From NCBI RefSeq assembly GCF_000264905.1, contig NW_006763149.1, positions 321,634 to 385,633 of the forward strand: 64,000 nt of DNA. The letters run 5' to 3'. Of this stretch, positions 14,516 to 26,666 are shown one piece after another. The stretch comes from Stereum hirsutum FP-91666 SS1 (lineage: Eukaryota; Basidiomycota; Agaricomycetes; Russulales; Stereaceae). A program made the position numbers and the translations under genes. The stretch's first letter is position 1. Each line of letters opens with the position of its first letter. Below the pieces are notes generated by a model. That model saw only the letters and a program-made list of their open reading frames with translations, did no database searches and was not told where the DNA came from.

Positions 14516-17500
14516 AGCTGGAGAACGTGAAGGACAACGACGACGTGGGCAGCAACGGCGAGAGCAGTTTGGGGATGCTCAGAAGCGAGCGAGTTTGTTC
14601 TTGTTTGGCTACGCCTTCCCTCTTCGCTTCCACAGCATTCCACGTGGGCGGCGAACTCGTCTTTCTCGCTACCTCGGTGCATGTTCAACGTTCAGTATCT
14701 ACGCCTTTCTAATATCCATGATTATCCACAGGCTGATACCGGAAAGGTTGGGCCACACTAATTGCTCAACTTCACTGAGGATATCGCGTCTTTGCTAGAA
14801 GGTGAGTTCTTATGTTCTCTTCGATTTAGTAGGTCAGCGATTGTCGGGAGACTATGAAGGATCTGCAATGGCAAACCAATCTCTGGTCAAGACCATTCTG
14901 GTATAGGGCAAATATGATACACAAGAATGTCTATTCGCGTTGGATGACGCACAAATCTTAGTGAAGTCGAGCTTGTATACCGTCTTGTCATTGGTCTAAC
15001 TTTGCACCATAATACTCACTGGAGCAGACAACCCCGAGATGAGTGTTGGGGCAGCAGGCACATTGACCTGGTATATCTCATCTTACAGTCATGCTATGAA
15101 TGGATACAGGCTCTGTCTTTGCATCGTAACATACGCAGGCACAAGACCACGCAATGAGAAGATCTGCCTGCGGTCCACGCTGCTCCTCGTGCCATACCTT
15201 GTACACGAATGAGCTATCATTTCTAAATGATTCTTCTACTCCAACGTATGGTGGGAGCAAATGCTGCAAATAACACCACGCTCATGCTCTACCTCCTTGT
15301 GTGATATCATTTTGGTTACCGCATGTTCGCTCATTGTTAGAACACGCGGCAACTCTCAGATCCACAAAGGACGTCATTTTCCTTCTCTACTTGGGGGAAT
15401 TTCTCCTTCGGAATTTGCTGCAAAAAATAGTCGGACGTTGGTCCCAATGGATAAATCCAATATTATTATGGCTCTGGAAGACTTCCAAGCCCGGTCAAAA
15501 AAATGGTGAAGAAGATTCGGTGTCCACCACACATCCGCATCTACACTTCCATCGCACCCTGCACTTGCTGGCCTACAATAGGAATAATTCATGCCATGGA
15601 GGATGATCTCCGTCATGACCTGCGCTCGGCCTTGATCCGCTACAACATGTTCGACAGATTTAGACTTTTACGGACTTGGCAGTATGACGGTGTACACTTG
15701 GCTCCATATAGGACGCTCATTTCCTTTCCGCGACATTATTTTCGCCGTGATTCAGGGGAACTTTCCACTCCAAACTCTCGAGGCTTCATGTATCACAGAA
15801 GGGCCTGCGAAGTGGAGGAGACGTGAGGGGTATCGGTTTGGTGAAGGTGAAACTAGTGACCTGCGAAATCCATATCTGTCGTGGAGCTGGCACTGGAAGG
15901 CACTGGGGCTGTCGTCGATGCAAGAATACTCATCACGTAATACGGGCATTTGTGTGTCCTCTATATATATACTCCACAATTTGGCAGTCCCCGCCTTATC
16001 CATTTAACGAGCTGTTGTTATGCAGGGAGAAACCACGGCGAAAGAAGCATGGAGAGACACGCCAATATCCACACCGTCCGTGCCATCGCGGGCCCTTCAA
16101 TGGAGAGACAGTTCCTCTACACTTTTTCTGGGACTTTACTCCGTCGAACAAACGCCGACAGTCCCCAATCGCATGCCTCACCGCCCCACCCGACATGGGG
16201 ACCATGCTAACTCCGCTGCCTCCTTTGAGACCAGGACCTTCACACGTTGTTTTCGCCGGAGAGATCGTTCGCGAACTTACGGTTTCGCTATTGCAAATGA
16301 CCATGTTTACTGCTTTATCGTCATGGTCTCACGAATGTGGCGTTTACTTGCCGCAGATGAATGTGGTGATGATTGGTTACTCTTTCTTCCGAACTCGTAC
16401 GCTGCCAAGTGTCACTTCCATCGTTATACGATAATCTACGATTTGTCCTAAGGCCCACTGCTTCTTCTTCTCCGAAACTTCAGCGCTGATTGGGACCTTT
16501 ATCCTCACCTTCAGCCGACCATTTATGTACACAACGCCACCACTGTGACCCGTCTTCAAACGCCAAACTTGAACGCCACAGCACTCTGCATCATTACCTC
16601 CCGACTTAGACTCCGCAACTACGTACGCGTGCACACTGTATTCTCCGGGCGATCACGATGGTCGTCCAACTGTGTTGACGGGGCCGCTTTGCCGAGGATA
16701 AAATGTACAATTTACCAGCCGCAATGTCGCGCCGACACAGCTGACGGGGTTCAAACGCTTTCATTCGCTCTTCATATACCGACGTCAGGTTCAGAGCTCT
16801 GCCAAGCACAAATGTCAATGCGGTTTGTGGTCTCCGTGGATCAGACGCTTCAGGCTCTTTATTTGGGTGAGCGCTGATGAGCGTAAGTATACACATGGGG
16901 AATCGATTCGGACCCGTATCATGAATATGGACCAATTAGATTCTTGGGGAGGTTTACCTTCGCTCAAGAGCCCAATGGGCGCACTTGGCAGATATTCTTA
17001 TCCGTAAGACATTAACTGACCCGAAGGTTGCCATATATTCGACACACAAGGAGATGGTATGGCATTGTACGAAGAGAAGGGCACATCTTGTAATTATCTC
17101 TCAGCAGCTCTACCTCTACAATACTCCCTTGGATTATTGAACTCTTAGAACTGCCTGCAATCATACTGAAACGTAGAAGCTGGAGCGGTATGGCCCAGCC
17201 CGGTCGAAACATCTTGGTGATGACTTTTCGGGTGGCTTCCCTGCTACAAGAATAAAGAGTCCCTGGAATTGCACGAACAGCGCGTATGGAGTCGGCGAAC
17301 TTGACACCTTCGGAACTGGATAATAATGGTCTCGACGCGGTGCATCCCATGATCCTTGACGTGGAGAGTATGAACCTCAGGGTTCCGAACCACGAAATTA
17401 TGTAACACCCATCAGAGAAAGCGAATGTGGAAGCATCAAAAATATCTAAGGGTGAGGGTGATCGTCAACTTGTGTGCTCGACTGGTCACTGGACTCAGCC

Positions 17501-18095
17501 ACAAGCTGGTAAAAGAACGGCTTTGTGCGCGGCGAATCAGAGAGCCACGGATGTAGGGAGTAAATGAGGCGGGATTCGAAACCAGCATACTCGCTCAAAG
17601 CGACGATGAGCGATAGCTCGTGTCCCCGGATCGTATGTGGAATGCAGACAGGTGTGTCAGTGGAGGCATACCCCGAAAAACCGAACATGGCAACTGCCAC
17701 ATTACGGGAAGTGCTAAAATGAAACCAGCACAAGGACCGAAGTAAGTAGTCTTCAAGATGCATGTTCAGAAGTCGATCCACACTATTCACACTGCATGTC
17801 GAGCTAAACACGAGCTCGGCGATCATAAAGAACAACGAGTGACATCTCAATTCGAAAACTGCATCCGCAACGAAAACGTAGTAGGATGTGCAAAGACCTG
17901 GAAACACCCTCTGAAAAGACCATCGAAACCCCCTGTTTCTATGATTTCCCCCATTTTGCTACGGAACACTGTAAGATAGAAGAGCACAGAGCTTCAGTAA
18001 CGAGTAAATTCAAACTTCAAATTGAAGAGAGCCACGTACAACTTCAATCAGACAGACAGTCGGACCACGGTGGAGGTAGACATGACGCGACGTGC
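14516..18095. other. 3.6-kb gene-poor stretch
   Basis: Open frames up to about 200 codons exist on both strands (for example + 15823-16434, - 17446-17907), but they overlap antisense, have no motif I recognise and no coherent splice partners. A minus-strand frame at 17012-17350 starts MGCTASRPLL, which would suit N-myristoylation, but nothing else supports it. Could hold decayed coding sequence or a non-coding RNA. Confidence 0.4.
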
Positions 18096-18334
18096 TCAGA
18101 TGCAAAGCTACAGGATGAAAGTAAGCGATCGGAGTGTACCTGGGCTAGAATTCGACGATAGTAGTAAAGTGTAACGGTACTCACCCCGGCAACGCAAAGG
18201 TCACCGCAGCATTCGCTGTTGACAGCGCAGGACTCGAGGAGGGGCTTGCACTCGCCGCGCTCCTCGAGGGCAGCAGCAGCCGCGAAGGGCAAGAAGACGG
18301 CGAGGGCAAGAACGGTCTTGATGGAGAACTGCAT
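18096..18334 (-). CDS. Small secreted cystine-knot (knottin-like) protein
   Basis: 53-residue precursor in two exons. Exon 1 (18334-18185) encodes a signal peptide (MQFSIKTVLALAVFLPF then AAAAA) and most of the mature part. A 77-nt GT-AG intron (18184-18108) is followed by a 12-nt last exon (18107-18096) giving Leu-Cys-Ile-stop. Only this splice supplies the sixth cysteine, producing the spacing C-x6-C-x5-CC-x3-C-x4-C, the pattern of inhibitor-cystine-knot folds (residues 29 to 52). A possible processing point lies at LEERGE. Known roles of fungal knottin-like proteins vary (defence, signalling, effector-like); no target can be inferred here. It is isolated in a gene-poor stretch and has its own TATA box. 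Confidence 0.8.
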
Positions 18335-20341
18335 GGTTGAGAGATAGAGAAGTTGGAGGGGTTGTTTGGGTGAGCGAGGTTATGAAAGATGGGAGGGTGA
18401 AGAGCTCTGGAGACGAAATGGATCAGACTTTATACGTTTCATGAAGACGGGTTGGATATTATTTCCACGGTGGGACACTTAGATCTGGTGGTAAAGACCG
18501 TCTTTCTGCCGTTTGCCTCACGGAGCGCTGGTTGGCTGTAGATGCCGTGGTGTGGTCATTGGATATGATCAGTGATGGAAATTTCACAGAAGAACACGGG
18601 AGAACGAGGGTATCAGCGTATTGACGGACGGAGAGCGGCCAAAGCCATCCAAACGGTGATAGTTGTATTCAAAGAAGATGGAGGCGGTAATGAGTGGGGT
18701 CATTTCGACCAAAGACTTCAGGCTCGGAGAACCCAAGCGAATGGCGTACTGTGAGAAGACTAATGAAGTCGTACGCATGTATCACAGCTGTCCTTAACTG
18801 AGGCAATATTCCACGATGGGCATAGAAATCAGGCGGACGGGCCTCGAGTTTTTCATTTGGTGAGAGTGAGGATAACCCCAGTGGAGCTTTCACATAACTT
18901 GGCGCCACAAAGCCTCGCCTCCTCGAATATTCGACGATGCGGTCAAGGAGCCCGTCTGTAAAACGCTGCCTGTCTGCTCAGCAAGACTCCTTTGAGCAGA
19001 CCCACAAGGAACAATGACCGAAATGGCAAATCCTTGATCTGGTGGCGAGGGCCTGTTCCATTTTCCATGTTTAGCTTTTAGCACTTTGCGGTAGACGTCT
19101 AGAGCATAAAGTCCGAGGGTGGGAGAACCGTCAGTCAGCCCCGGCCTTTGGTGGTGCGAGTAAAATGAGGGCAAATGCCCACCTTAACCCCACACGGGGA
19201 GAAAGTCAACTTCTTACGACGTACGAGATGATGTCAATGACTGTTTATAGATAAAACATGCGATGCGCGAGAGCCGCTCCTGCATATGGGTGTTGCACAA
19301 ACCAGTATTCTTTTGGGAGACACCGCGGGTATGAGACGAAGATGTTGACCTTAAGCTTTTGAACATTCGGTAACATTTGCGTCGTCGCATGTCCCAATAT
19401 CCTCGCGGTGTGGATCCACAGTGGCCTTGATGGGCGGCTCCTTCGTGGGCGAGGCTAGCGGCTGATCACATACACGGGAGCCATACCGCATCATACCTCA
19501 ACTGCGCCCGTTGACTTCGACTCTTCTACCGCCACTAGAATAAAATGCATACGTCAATCAGTTTTATGTATGTCTTTGGCATGGAGTGGGAGTAACTTCG
19601 CCTACTGGAGATAGTTGCCTGTTCGCGGTGGTGAACCTGACAGTCTTTTCGCTATGCCACATCTAGGCGTCCTTGTCAATAGTCTGCCGATTGACGGATT
19701 CTCAAGGTGCTACCCAACAAGTTTGGTAGCAGAGATTGATTACCTCTTCAACCTCAACTTTGAACGAAGCTTTTGTCACCCCAGAAGACACTCTCATCGA
19801 GGATACATGCCTGAGTCCCAAAATATGGGGTCATGCTGTTCTTGACGGGATCCAAAGTCACAAGGTATCGCCCTCTTGCACCCTGTGAAAGCTTGATTCA
19901 TTTGTCTGCTTCGATATTAGTGTGCGTTTCAGAGGACATCAGATCAACGAAGTAAGACTAAGGTACCTTGGAATATTTTTGATTCAATTGACGTCAAACC
20001 AGCTGCAAGTGACCAACAGCTAAAATAACACACCTTTCTGCTGGAAAGCAAAGTGGAGCGTATGAGCATCCCAAGCATGCCCCAGTACTCGATGTGGAGG
20101 GTTGCACACATCTGGACCATGCATGGTGTAACTTGGCATGAAACCCTACCGATTATCGTGTCTTCTCAGGCGGACTTTCCCGGAACATCGGAGCCCCACG
20201 AGAAAATGGATATATTGCTTCGCCGCAGAAGCAAGGTGATATTCGGAGCAAAGAGAAGAAATAAAGAACAAGAGCTCTTCGCCGCATCCTGAGGTTGGCA
20301 TCATTGTCAGGGAATCAATGGGGCAAGAACAGCTCACCCTG
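18335..20341. other. 2-kb intergenic region, nothing recognised
   Basis: Apart from the knottin promoter at its left end, open frames here are short (under about 95 codons) and unlike any family I know. A frame at 20053-20292 (+) and long antisense frames over the TFIIIC gene end look like shadows. Confidence 0.45.
18429..18434 (-). promoter_or_regulatory. TATA box of the knottin-like gene
   Basis: TATAAA on the minus strand, about 95 nt upstream of the ATG at 18334, the same spacing as in the SurE-type gene. Confidence 0.55.
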
Positions 20342-21247
20342 TCACCCACTTCCCGTGTCCATTTCCACGGCAGGACCCGCTCCGTCAACATCTTCTGGGG
20401 CGCCAATTGTGACCTGTCCAGCATTTTCTGATTCACTGAGAGCTCGGTCGTGTTCGTCCGCGGTAGAAGCCCCCCGTCCCCGTCTACGTCCTCGACCTCC
20501 ACCTCGACCACGTCCGCGCCCGGCACCACGAGGTTTCCTACCTCTCCCCCTCTCTTTTGGCTCATGACTCTCAATCGCAGTCGCCTCACCGTCAGAAGCT
20601 GGATCTTGTACGTGTGTGATCTCTGGAGTCCCCGTTAAGCTATCCAGGGATACAAGTGGAGCAACAGCTCCCTGAGCAATGTCTGGAGGTAGGGCGGCCT
20701 GTTCAGGGTTGGATGGGACTTGCGAAGTCGAAGCAGAAGGTGTCGAAGCCGTTGCCTTGACTGGACGTGGCTTCAAGTCGACTTCGTGGAACTGAATGCG
20801 TTGTTCTGTATTCGTAAAATGAACGATCGTTTTCTTGCTAGGATCATGCTCATCTGAATGCGAAAACATGTGATCAAAATCGGTCGGAGTATAAACAGCC
20901 AACGGCCTACCCTTGTCCTCCGCAAACAGCAGCTCCGTTCCCAACAGCTTCTGATGTCTTCCCTTGAAAACCGTGCCAGAAAGCTGGAGAAAGGGAGCAG
21001 GGCTGTCGAGGCCCTACTTGGAGTCGATGTCAATGGGGGCAAAGCATAGAACGGGGGCCCAGAAGCGGCTCACAATGAGACGATAATTTGAGCTGCTCGG
21101 AACGAGGGTTGGTTCTACACTGCCTAGATCCAAGGTCACGTAAGAGACTTCCTCTTCGACGGCACCGTCTTCGCCACGTTCATACTCATCGTCTGGGGCA
21201 AAAGACGAAACCTGAGTATAGCCGGGACAAAGCATGTTCGACGACAT
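20342..21247 (-). CDS. RNA polymerase III factor TFIIIC, tau55/Sfc7-related (GTF3C6 type) subunit
   Basis: Two exons, 21247-21074 and 21013-20342, joined in phase 0, give about 281 aa. Across the splice the protein reads VSYVTLDLGSVE...SNYRLI then GLDSPAPFLQLSGTVFKG, then LLGTELLF: the beta-barrel TFIIIC subunit-6 (tau55-related) domain, which in yeast Tfc7 and human GTF3C6 pairs with another TFIIIC subunit in the tauA module that binds tRNA and 5S gene promoters. After the domain comes a Ser/Thr/Pro linker and an RG-rich stretch (RGRGRKPRGAGRGRGRGGG..., about residues 190-225), an RNA- or DNA-contacting type of tail not needed for the fold. Nuclear. The intron sits inside the domain, which is why unspliced frames hide the family. 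Divergent from the methyltransferase gene at 21570. Confidence 0.85.
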
Positions 21248-21569
21248 GATGGCCCAAAGCAGATATTGTACTTGGAAGTATGTTCGAAAGGTTATCCAGG
21301 TTTTCGTCTACAGCTTCGAGGAGGGTGGCGACAATCAGTCAACTCAAGAATTGAAGAAAGATGCTGCCGGAGAAAGAAGGCCACCTCCCGAAAAGGGTTG
21401 ATTTGTTTATTTCACAAGCTGATGCCAAACAAAGGGAAATTCCGCGAGACCCGAGATGTCGGCGCCCGCCTTCTCGCAACTTTTCAACCGATTCGTTGCA
21501 CGTCTCTGCAGAGCTTCCATGCCATTTCGACAAACAGTTACTATTCTAAATTGATTGGAGCCACGAACG
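21248..21569. other. Divergent promoter between TFIIIC subunit and MRM2-type genes
   Basis: A 322-nt spacer serving two divergently transcribed housekeeping genes, long enough for one shared regulatory region. No TATA box is obvious and no motif stands out. Confidence 0.5.
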
Positions 21570-22583
21570 ATGGCAGCCTCTTTTCGACCGACTGCGGTCC
21601 TTCTCAGTGCCAAATCCCAACCACCATCCTCCAGAACATGGCTCGCTCGTCACTTCCAGGATCCTTACGTGCGCAAACGTCTATCGGATCCTAGGAACTA
21701 CAGGTCGCGCTCTGCTTTCAAACTTATCGAAATTGAGGACAAGCACCAAGATTTTCTTCGATATCGCGATGTTAAGGCGGTCGTGGATCTCGGAGCTGCC
21801 CCTGGAGGCTGGTCTCAGGTTGCCGCGGGTTGCATGGGCTATGGGAGTCCGAGCCCAGCGGATGGTATACGAGGACGTGAGGGTCGGTCTAGGATAGACC
21901 ACGCGAGGCTAGATGGACAGTGGGGAGTTAAGAAGAGGGCGGATAGTGAGTACCTTGAAGCGGACGATGCATGGAGTATGGAGGGGGACTCGTGGAGTAC
22001 TACTCCGCTCGTTGAAGAAGGAAAAAAGGGAGAGGACACGGACCAGCGTGGGGTCGTCATTGCAGTCGATAAACTCCATATGCAGCCTATAGAGGGAGTT
22101 CATACATTGCAGATGGACTTTCTCTCACCGGAGGCTGCAGAGCTTGTACACGACCTTCTCCGGGCGAAAGCGAACAATGAAGGCAAAGCGGATGTCATTA
22201 TGTCTGATATGGCTGCCAACATGTCCGGGAACGGTACACAAGACAGCGCGGCGTGTCTTGACATATGCTGTTCAGTGTGGAACTTTACTAGGCAGCATCT
22301 GAGGACAGCGCAGAGCGTAGGTCGACTTCGAGGGGGCGTACTCATGTAAGTACTTTTCTCTCATCATCATGATTCTTTACTGAGACACGTCCTATCCAGC
22401 CTCAAACACTTCGCTCATCCTAGAGTGGTTGTTTTCCGCCGGAAGTACTTAGACCCGAATTTTCATACCGTGCTATATATCAAACCCGATGCCAGCCGTT
22501 CTGCATCTTCTGAGGGCTACTGGCTGTGCATGGGCTATCGCCCAACAAAAAGTTCTCAAGACCAACCTATCACAGTGGATTGA
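21570..22583 (+). CDS. MRM2: FtsJ-like 2'-O-ribose methyltransferase, mitochondrial Mrm2 type
   Basis: SAM-dependent RrmJ/FtsJ-family enzyme that in yeast Mrm2 methylates U2791 of mitochondrial large rRNA. Exons 21570-22345 and 22400-22583 give 319 aa. The N-terminus (MAASFRPTAVLLSAKSQPPSSRTWLARHF) is basic and acid-free like a mitochondrial presequence. Fold landmarks: RSRSAFKLIEI (catalytic Lys), SAM loop VDLGAAPGGWSQVA, VIAVD, IMSDMAANMSG (catalytic Asp), and in exon 2 LKHFAHP (catalytic Lys) and SSEGYWL (catalytic Glu): the K-D-K-E tetrad is complete. Between the SAM loop and VIAVD is an insertion of roughly 75 residues, polar and partly acidic, unlike the compact bacterial enzyme. The start is the first ATG in frame. 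Confidence 0.9.
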
Positions 22584-23093
22584 TGCGGTTAGCACCGTCT
22601 CCTCTCAATGACCTGTAGGTGTCATCTAGAACCGGTCTCTCACGACGCTCGTATCTGACAATTCTAAATCATTCTTCATTGGCAGCTAGGCTTCCATGCC
22701 CATATCACCATATCGTTATTTGCTTTCAGTCGCTCGTTCCCATCACCCAACACATACGGATATTTTACCCCGAGTACCAATTCGGCATGCAACATGATTG
22801 CTTCCTCAAATGAATCACTCCGCGAGACATCTTCAATGAATAATATTCACACTCTATGACCGGTCTGCGTCTTGCCATCCTTCTCGTCGCATCCCCGATA
22901 ATCCAGTCAACATCCAGAGTGGAATCTTTCACGCAGGGTGGCCAGTGGCCCCTGACTGCAAGCAGAGTATCTCGTTGAAATATTAGGTTTATACAACACT
23001 CGTAACTCATCATCGTGTCGTTCGTCCGCTACATGAATTACAACATACATCCACCACAAGCAAGAGTATTCTAGACGTCATCATCCCGTGCCA
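22584..23093. other. Convergent intergenic spacer
   Basis: About 510 nt between the stop codons of the methyltransferase and the membrane-protein gene. No gene or structured element recognised. Confidence 0.5.
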
Positions 23094-25462
23094 CTATGTC
23101 CGTGAACGCGAGCTCGAAGCCACCGAATTCGACCAAATCAACTGCTTCGCACTATCAGGCTCCTCATACGTTCGGGGTGTGGAGAAACCGTCCGCATATC
23201 CAGGTGACGGTGACGGCGCCAGATTCTCTAACTCGAAATGCTCTTCGTCCCGACGTCCTCCTATTCCCAACCCTAATCCACTTCGCCTCGAAGCATGAGC
23301 GCCCTCAGATACACCCTCATCTGGTATCTCACTGTCCCCATAGCTCCCATCACCGTCATTGGAACTATCATCCATAAGACCCGGCCCATCGAGCCCGTCG
23401 TTCGAATCGTCACCTGGTCCCCAGACTGTCGAAAATAGTGCTGTGACTTTGCCGGTGAACGTAGCGGTCTGAATGCGAGACGCGGAGGAGGAGGCGAGAC
23501 GAATGTTGGAAGAGTGCCGCGAACGGAGAATGAAGAGGAGCACGCGGGTGCATAGGAGGGAGTGTATGACGTGCTGAGGACTGTGCGGTGTGGATGTTGC
23601 GAGCGGTGAAAGGCGAGAGCAGTCGGGGATCATGAAAATGTACGAACAAGTGAGTGGATGGAAGAAGGGACGTACGTGGCGAGCCAATTGGTCTCTCCCT
23701 GACACATTTCTCGTTGTCAGCATCGCAGACCGGTGGTGGTAAATTGGACGAGTCACGACGGTACTCACCGCGAATGTTACTGGTACAATGATGTTCGCGA
23801 TTGTGGCGACTAACAAATGCCTTAGCTGCTGAAGACCTGACAGACAGAGCGCGGAGACTCACGAAGAATGAAGAAAAAGTAGACAATCCCTGAGAGCGGC
23901 GGCATAATTCAGACTAGACACGCCTATAGATCGAGAGGTCAGGCATACCTTGTTGATAGAGCATTTTCACCATTGGCGAGTGCGTTGCTCTTACTATGTG
24001 ACGAGGCACTATTTAGTGGAATGCATGCGATTGAAAACAGTAGCACATACGATGTTGTCTGGCTTTGACCGCAGTCAGGATGAAGATCGCTAACGCGAGA
24101 AAACGACCAGTGTAAGCACAATTCCAGTCGGAATAAAGCAGACGAAACTTACTGGTTTCAGAGAGCCCTAAAAGAATATACGCGACGTAGATGATACTGC
24201 TCGCATGGGATAGAAAACACCCTCGTTCTCCTGGATAGCTGGCCGAAATATCTGACAGACCAATCCAACCAGAAACAGTGTTAGAATAGAAAGAAATAGA
24301 GGCTAGATAGTAAGCTCACATATGAGAGACTGGAGCTCGAGTTGGGTGACCGCGATGGCTGGAGGGTAGAGCAAGATCGAGACACAGATTAGGACAATGC
24401 GAACCCAGCGCTTTCGTCCCCATATTGCATACGTCCGGAGCATCAGGACGCCTAAACGAAGGGACGGAAAGGTGATGGTATGGATACATGTGGAAAGTCT
24501 GCCAACGAGGTTCGACGCAAGATACCTTCTGATACCAGGGTACCGAGTACAATGAACCCTGTGGATTTGTCGTATCAACTTGGGTGTTAGAACTGGCAAG
24601 AGGCTGGCGCGGACTGACATGTGCCGACGCGATATCTCCTAAAGCAAGCCTGTGTCCGAGAAAAATCAATGATGATGTCGAACAATCACACTGTGATCGG
24701 AGTGTTACCGACCTCAGGCGAGTTGACACCGGTCAATACTGGGACACAGAGAGATCATGATGAGTACAAGCGCAGGAAAACACACGGCCACAAAGAAATA
24801 TCTTAGAACCTACATTGCAAGGATATGAAGGTGCTGACAAACGGAGGATATCGATTTGCAAGGAAAAGAATCTTCCCTAGCGACCAAGGTCCGTTCCATA
24901 CGTACTTTATCTTCACGGATAAGGGTATGGTAAGCTTCCTGTAGACTTTCAAAGCAAGATGGTCAATTCATAGCGCCAGACATGCTCTCACCTCTTGTTC
25001 TACCGTTAAAAACCAATCGTAAACCTATCAGCAGAAGGATGAACCAAGTCAGAAAGGTTAAGTTGAGTAAACGCCGCTTCGAGATCGTCAAACCACGTGT
25101 CTGACGCCACAATTCGGATGCGAATGACAGGATAAGCAAGAACAACTTGCCAGTAATGCTGCGATCCCTGCGGTAGTGTACGGCGATAAATTCTGTACAA
25201 GCGAGAACATTGTGGACTCGTAAGCAACGACAAAAGGGTATCATGATCAGCTTGGCATCCATACAAGTACCTTGCAGGTTCCCTTATACTAGACGCCACG
25301 CGAGGATGGCACTGAGGAGGGATATGTGCTCACCAAAGCCTTCGCACTAGACTCTGCCGCCCTCGGAGCAAGGGCGTGAAGTATCAATGCTGACAATCTC
25401 TCGTGGGTCGATGTGGCTACCGTCCCAGTCAACGCAGAGACCGCAAATGTGCCGGACATGCG
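23094..25462 (-). CDS. Orphan multi-pass membrane protein, DUF6533-like (basidiomycete)
   Basis: Many small exons, read from 25462 down. The first probable exon reads MSGTFAVSALTGTVATSTHERL (25462 to about 25335). Later pieces include a helix around LTWFILLLI (about 25050), then KYVWNGPWSLGKILFLANRYPPF (about 24850-24920), the position and wording of the DUF6533 signature (E/K-x-x-x-W ... K-x-L-F-L-x-N-R-Y). The chain continues with LMLRTYAIWGRKRWVRIVLICVSILL (about 24400), ASSIIYVAYILLGLS (24190), AIFILTAVKARQH (24060), GIVYFFFIL (23890), LLVATIANIIVPVTFA (23800), and a C-terminal HVIHSLLCTRVLLFILR, typical of the group, followed by an acidic Ser/Asp/Gly cytosolic tail ending at 23094. About seven membrane spans. 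The function of the family is not established; receptor-like topology is the usual guess. Exon borders at the 5' end are uncertain. Confidence 0.7.
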
Positions 25463-26666
25463 TAGAGCGCACAAACAGACAAGGTTGTGTCTCCCACTTG
25501 TCCTTGTCAAAGAACGTGTCGATGCGACAACAGTTCTACCTAACTTAAAGGGAGATAGGGTCAGCCTGTCGAAGTGGGGCACGACGGAGTGTTGGGGCGG
25601 GTCAACAAGAAAAAGAGTCCGACTCAGATCGACCGCCCGCTCACCCTTTCTTCTGCTACTCAAATGTCATCCGAGCTCTCCCATGCGTCAGCCGAGATAT
25701 CCTCGGCGACACTGCCCTAATACCGAGGTCGCGCACCATTATAGCCTCAAGCTCGCAGGCGAAAAGATCGGAGCGGGAGACCAGTTGAAAAAGAAAAAGA
25801 AAATTGTCTTCTCTCGAAAATCGAATGTTTGGAAGCCATGTGTAGTTTTCTTGATGCATAGCCGGCGCCTTGGCGCTTCTGATTCGCTTTGGGCCAAGAG
25901 TCCTCGGGTAGGAGATAGGGGCTTTGCAACAGTCATGCTTTGAAGGTCGATTGGGCGGTATGTAGGTCCCTCAAAACGAGCTCGACGGTCATGATGGGTG
26001 GTTGTTTGCAAGCACCTATGGAGTTGTTCACCCATGAAAGTTATTAACCGTTCGGGCCGACGGATCACCAACAGCTCAGGAGTCGTTGCCACCAACTCGA
26101 AGTGTCCGAGTTGTGACAGAGTCTTCGACCCCTCCCACCTGGAAGATCGACCACTTCTTCTTAAATAAGCAGAGGAAAGCACCACTAACGAAACGATCTC
26201 AGATAATTGTTTATATATACAAAATTGCAGAGAAAACCTTGGGCTGAACGTCGAACGGTACATAGCAGAGCCGAACTATCACCACGACAACGCAGCATTT
26301 GAAAGTAATTCAAGCTAACACCGCCGACGGAAGAGGAGACGACATACACGTGCGTCGGAAACATACACAAAGTTGGAAAAGCCTACTAGCATGATATGGA
26401 ATTATCTAGAGGAAAGGATCTTCTTTCGCGTCGTTACTCTTCGTTAGGGAGGGGATTTTGGAAATGAAGATGGAAAGTGGATATGAGGATGGGAGTTGGA
26501 ACTTGGGTGATATTGAGGAAGTTAGAGAGAACAAACAACATATTTCGGAGACAGCAAGAACCACCAAGAACGACCACTCGCCATATCTTACAAAAACAGA
26601 GAACAAAACCTATCCCGCCTCGTCCATACCTCATTGTGATTCACAACTCGCCTGCAGACCGCGAGA
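25463..26666. other. Intergenic, nothing recognised
   Basis: About 1.2 kb between the start of the membrane-protein gene and the stop of glycogen synthase, both on the minus strand. It should contain the former's promoter and the latter's 3' region. Overlapping minus-strand frames (25656-26263) have no recognisable content. Confidence 0.45.

Noticed and set aside
15961..15975. TATATATATA near 15961 as a promoter
   Set aside because: No gene with a supported start lies downstream on either strand within a usual distance.
17446..17907. 153-codon minus-strand frame in the gene-poor island
   Set aside because: Reads somewhat like protein but has no recognisable family, start context or neighbouring exon.
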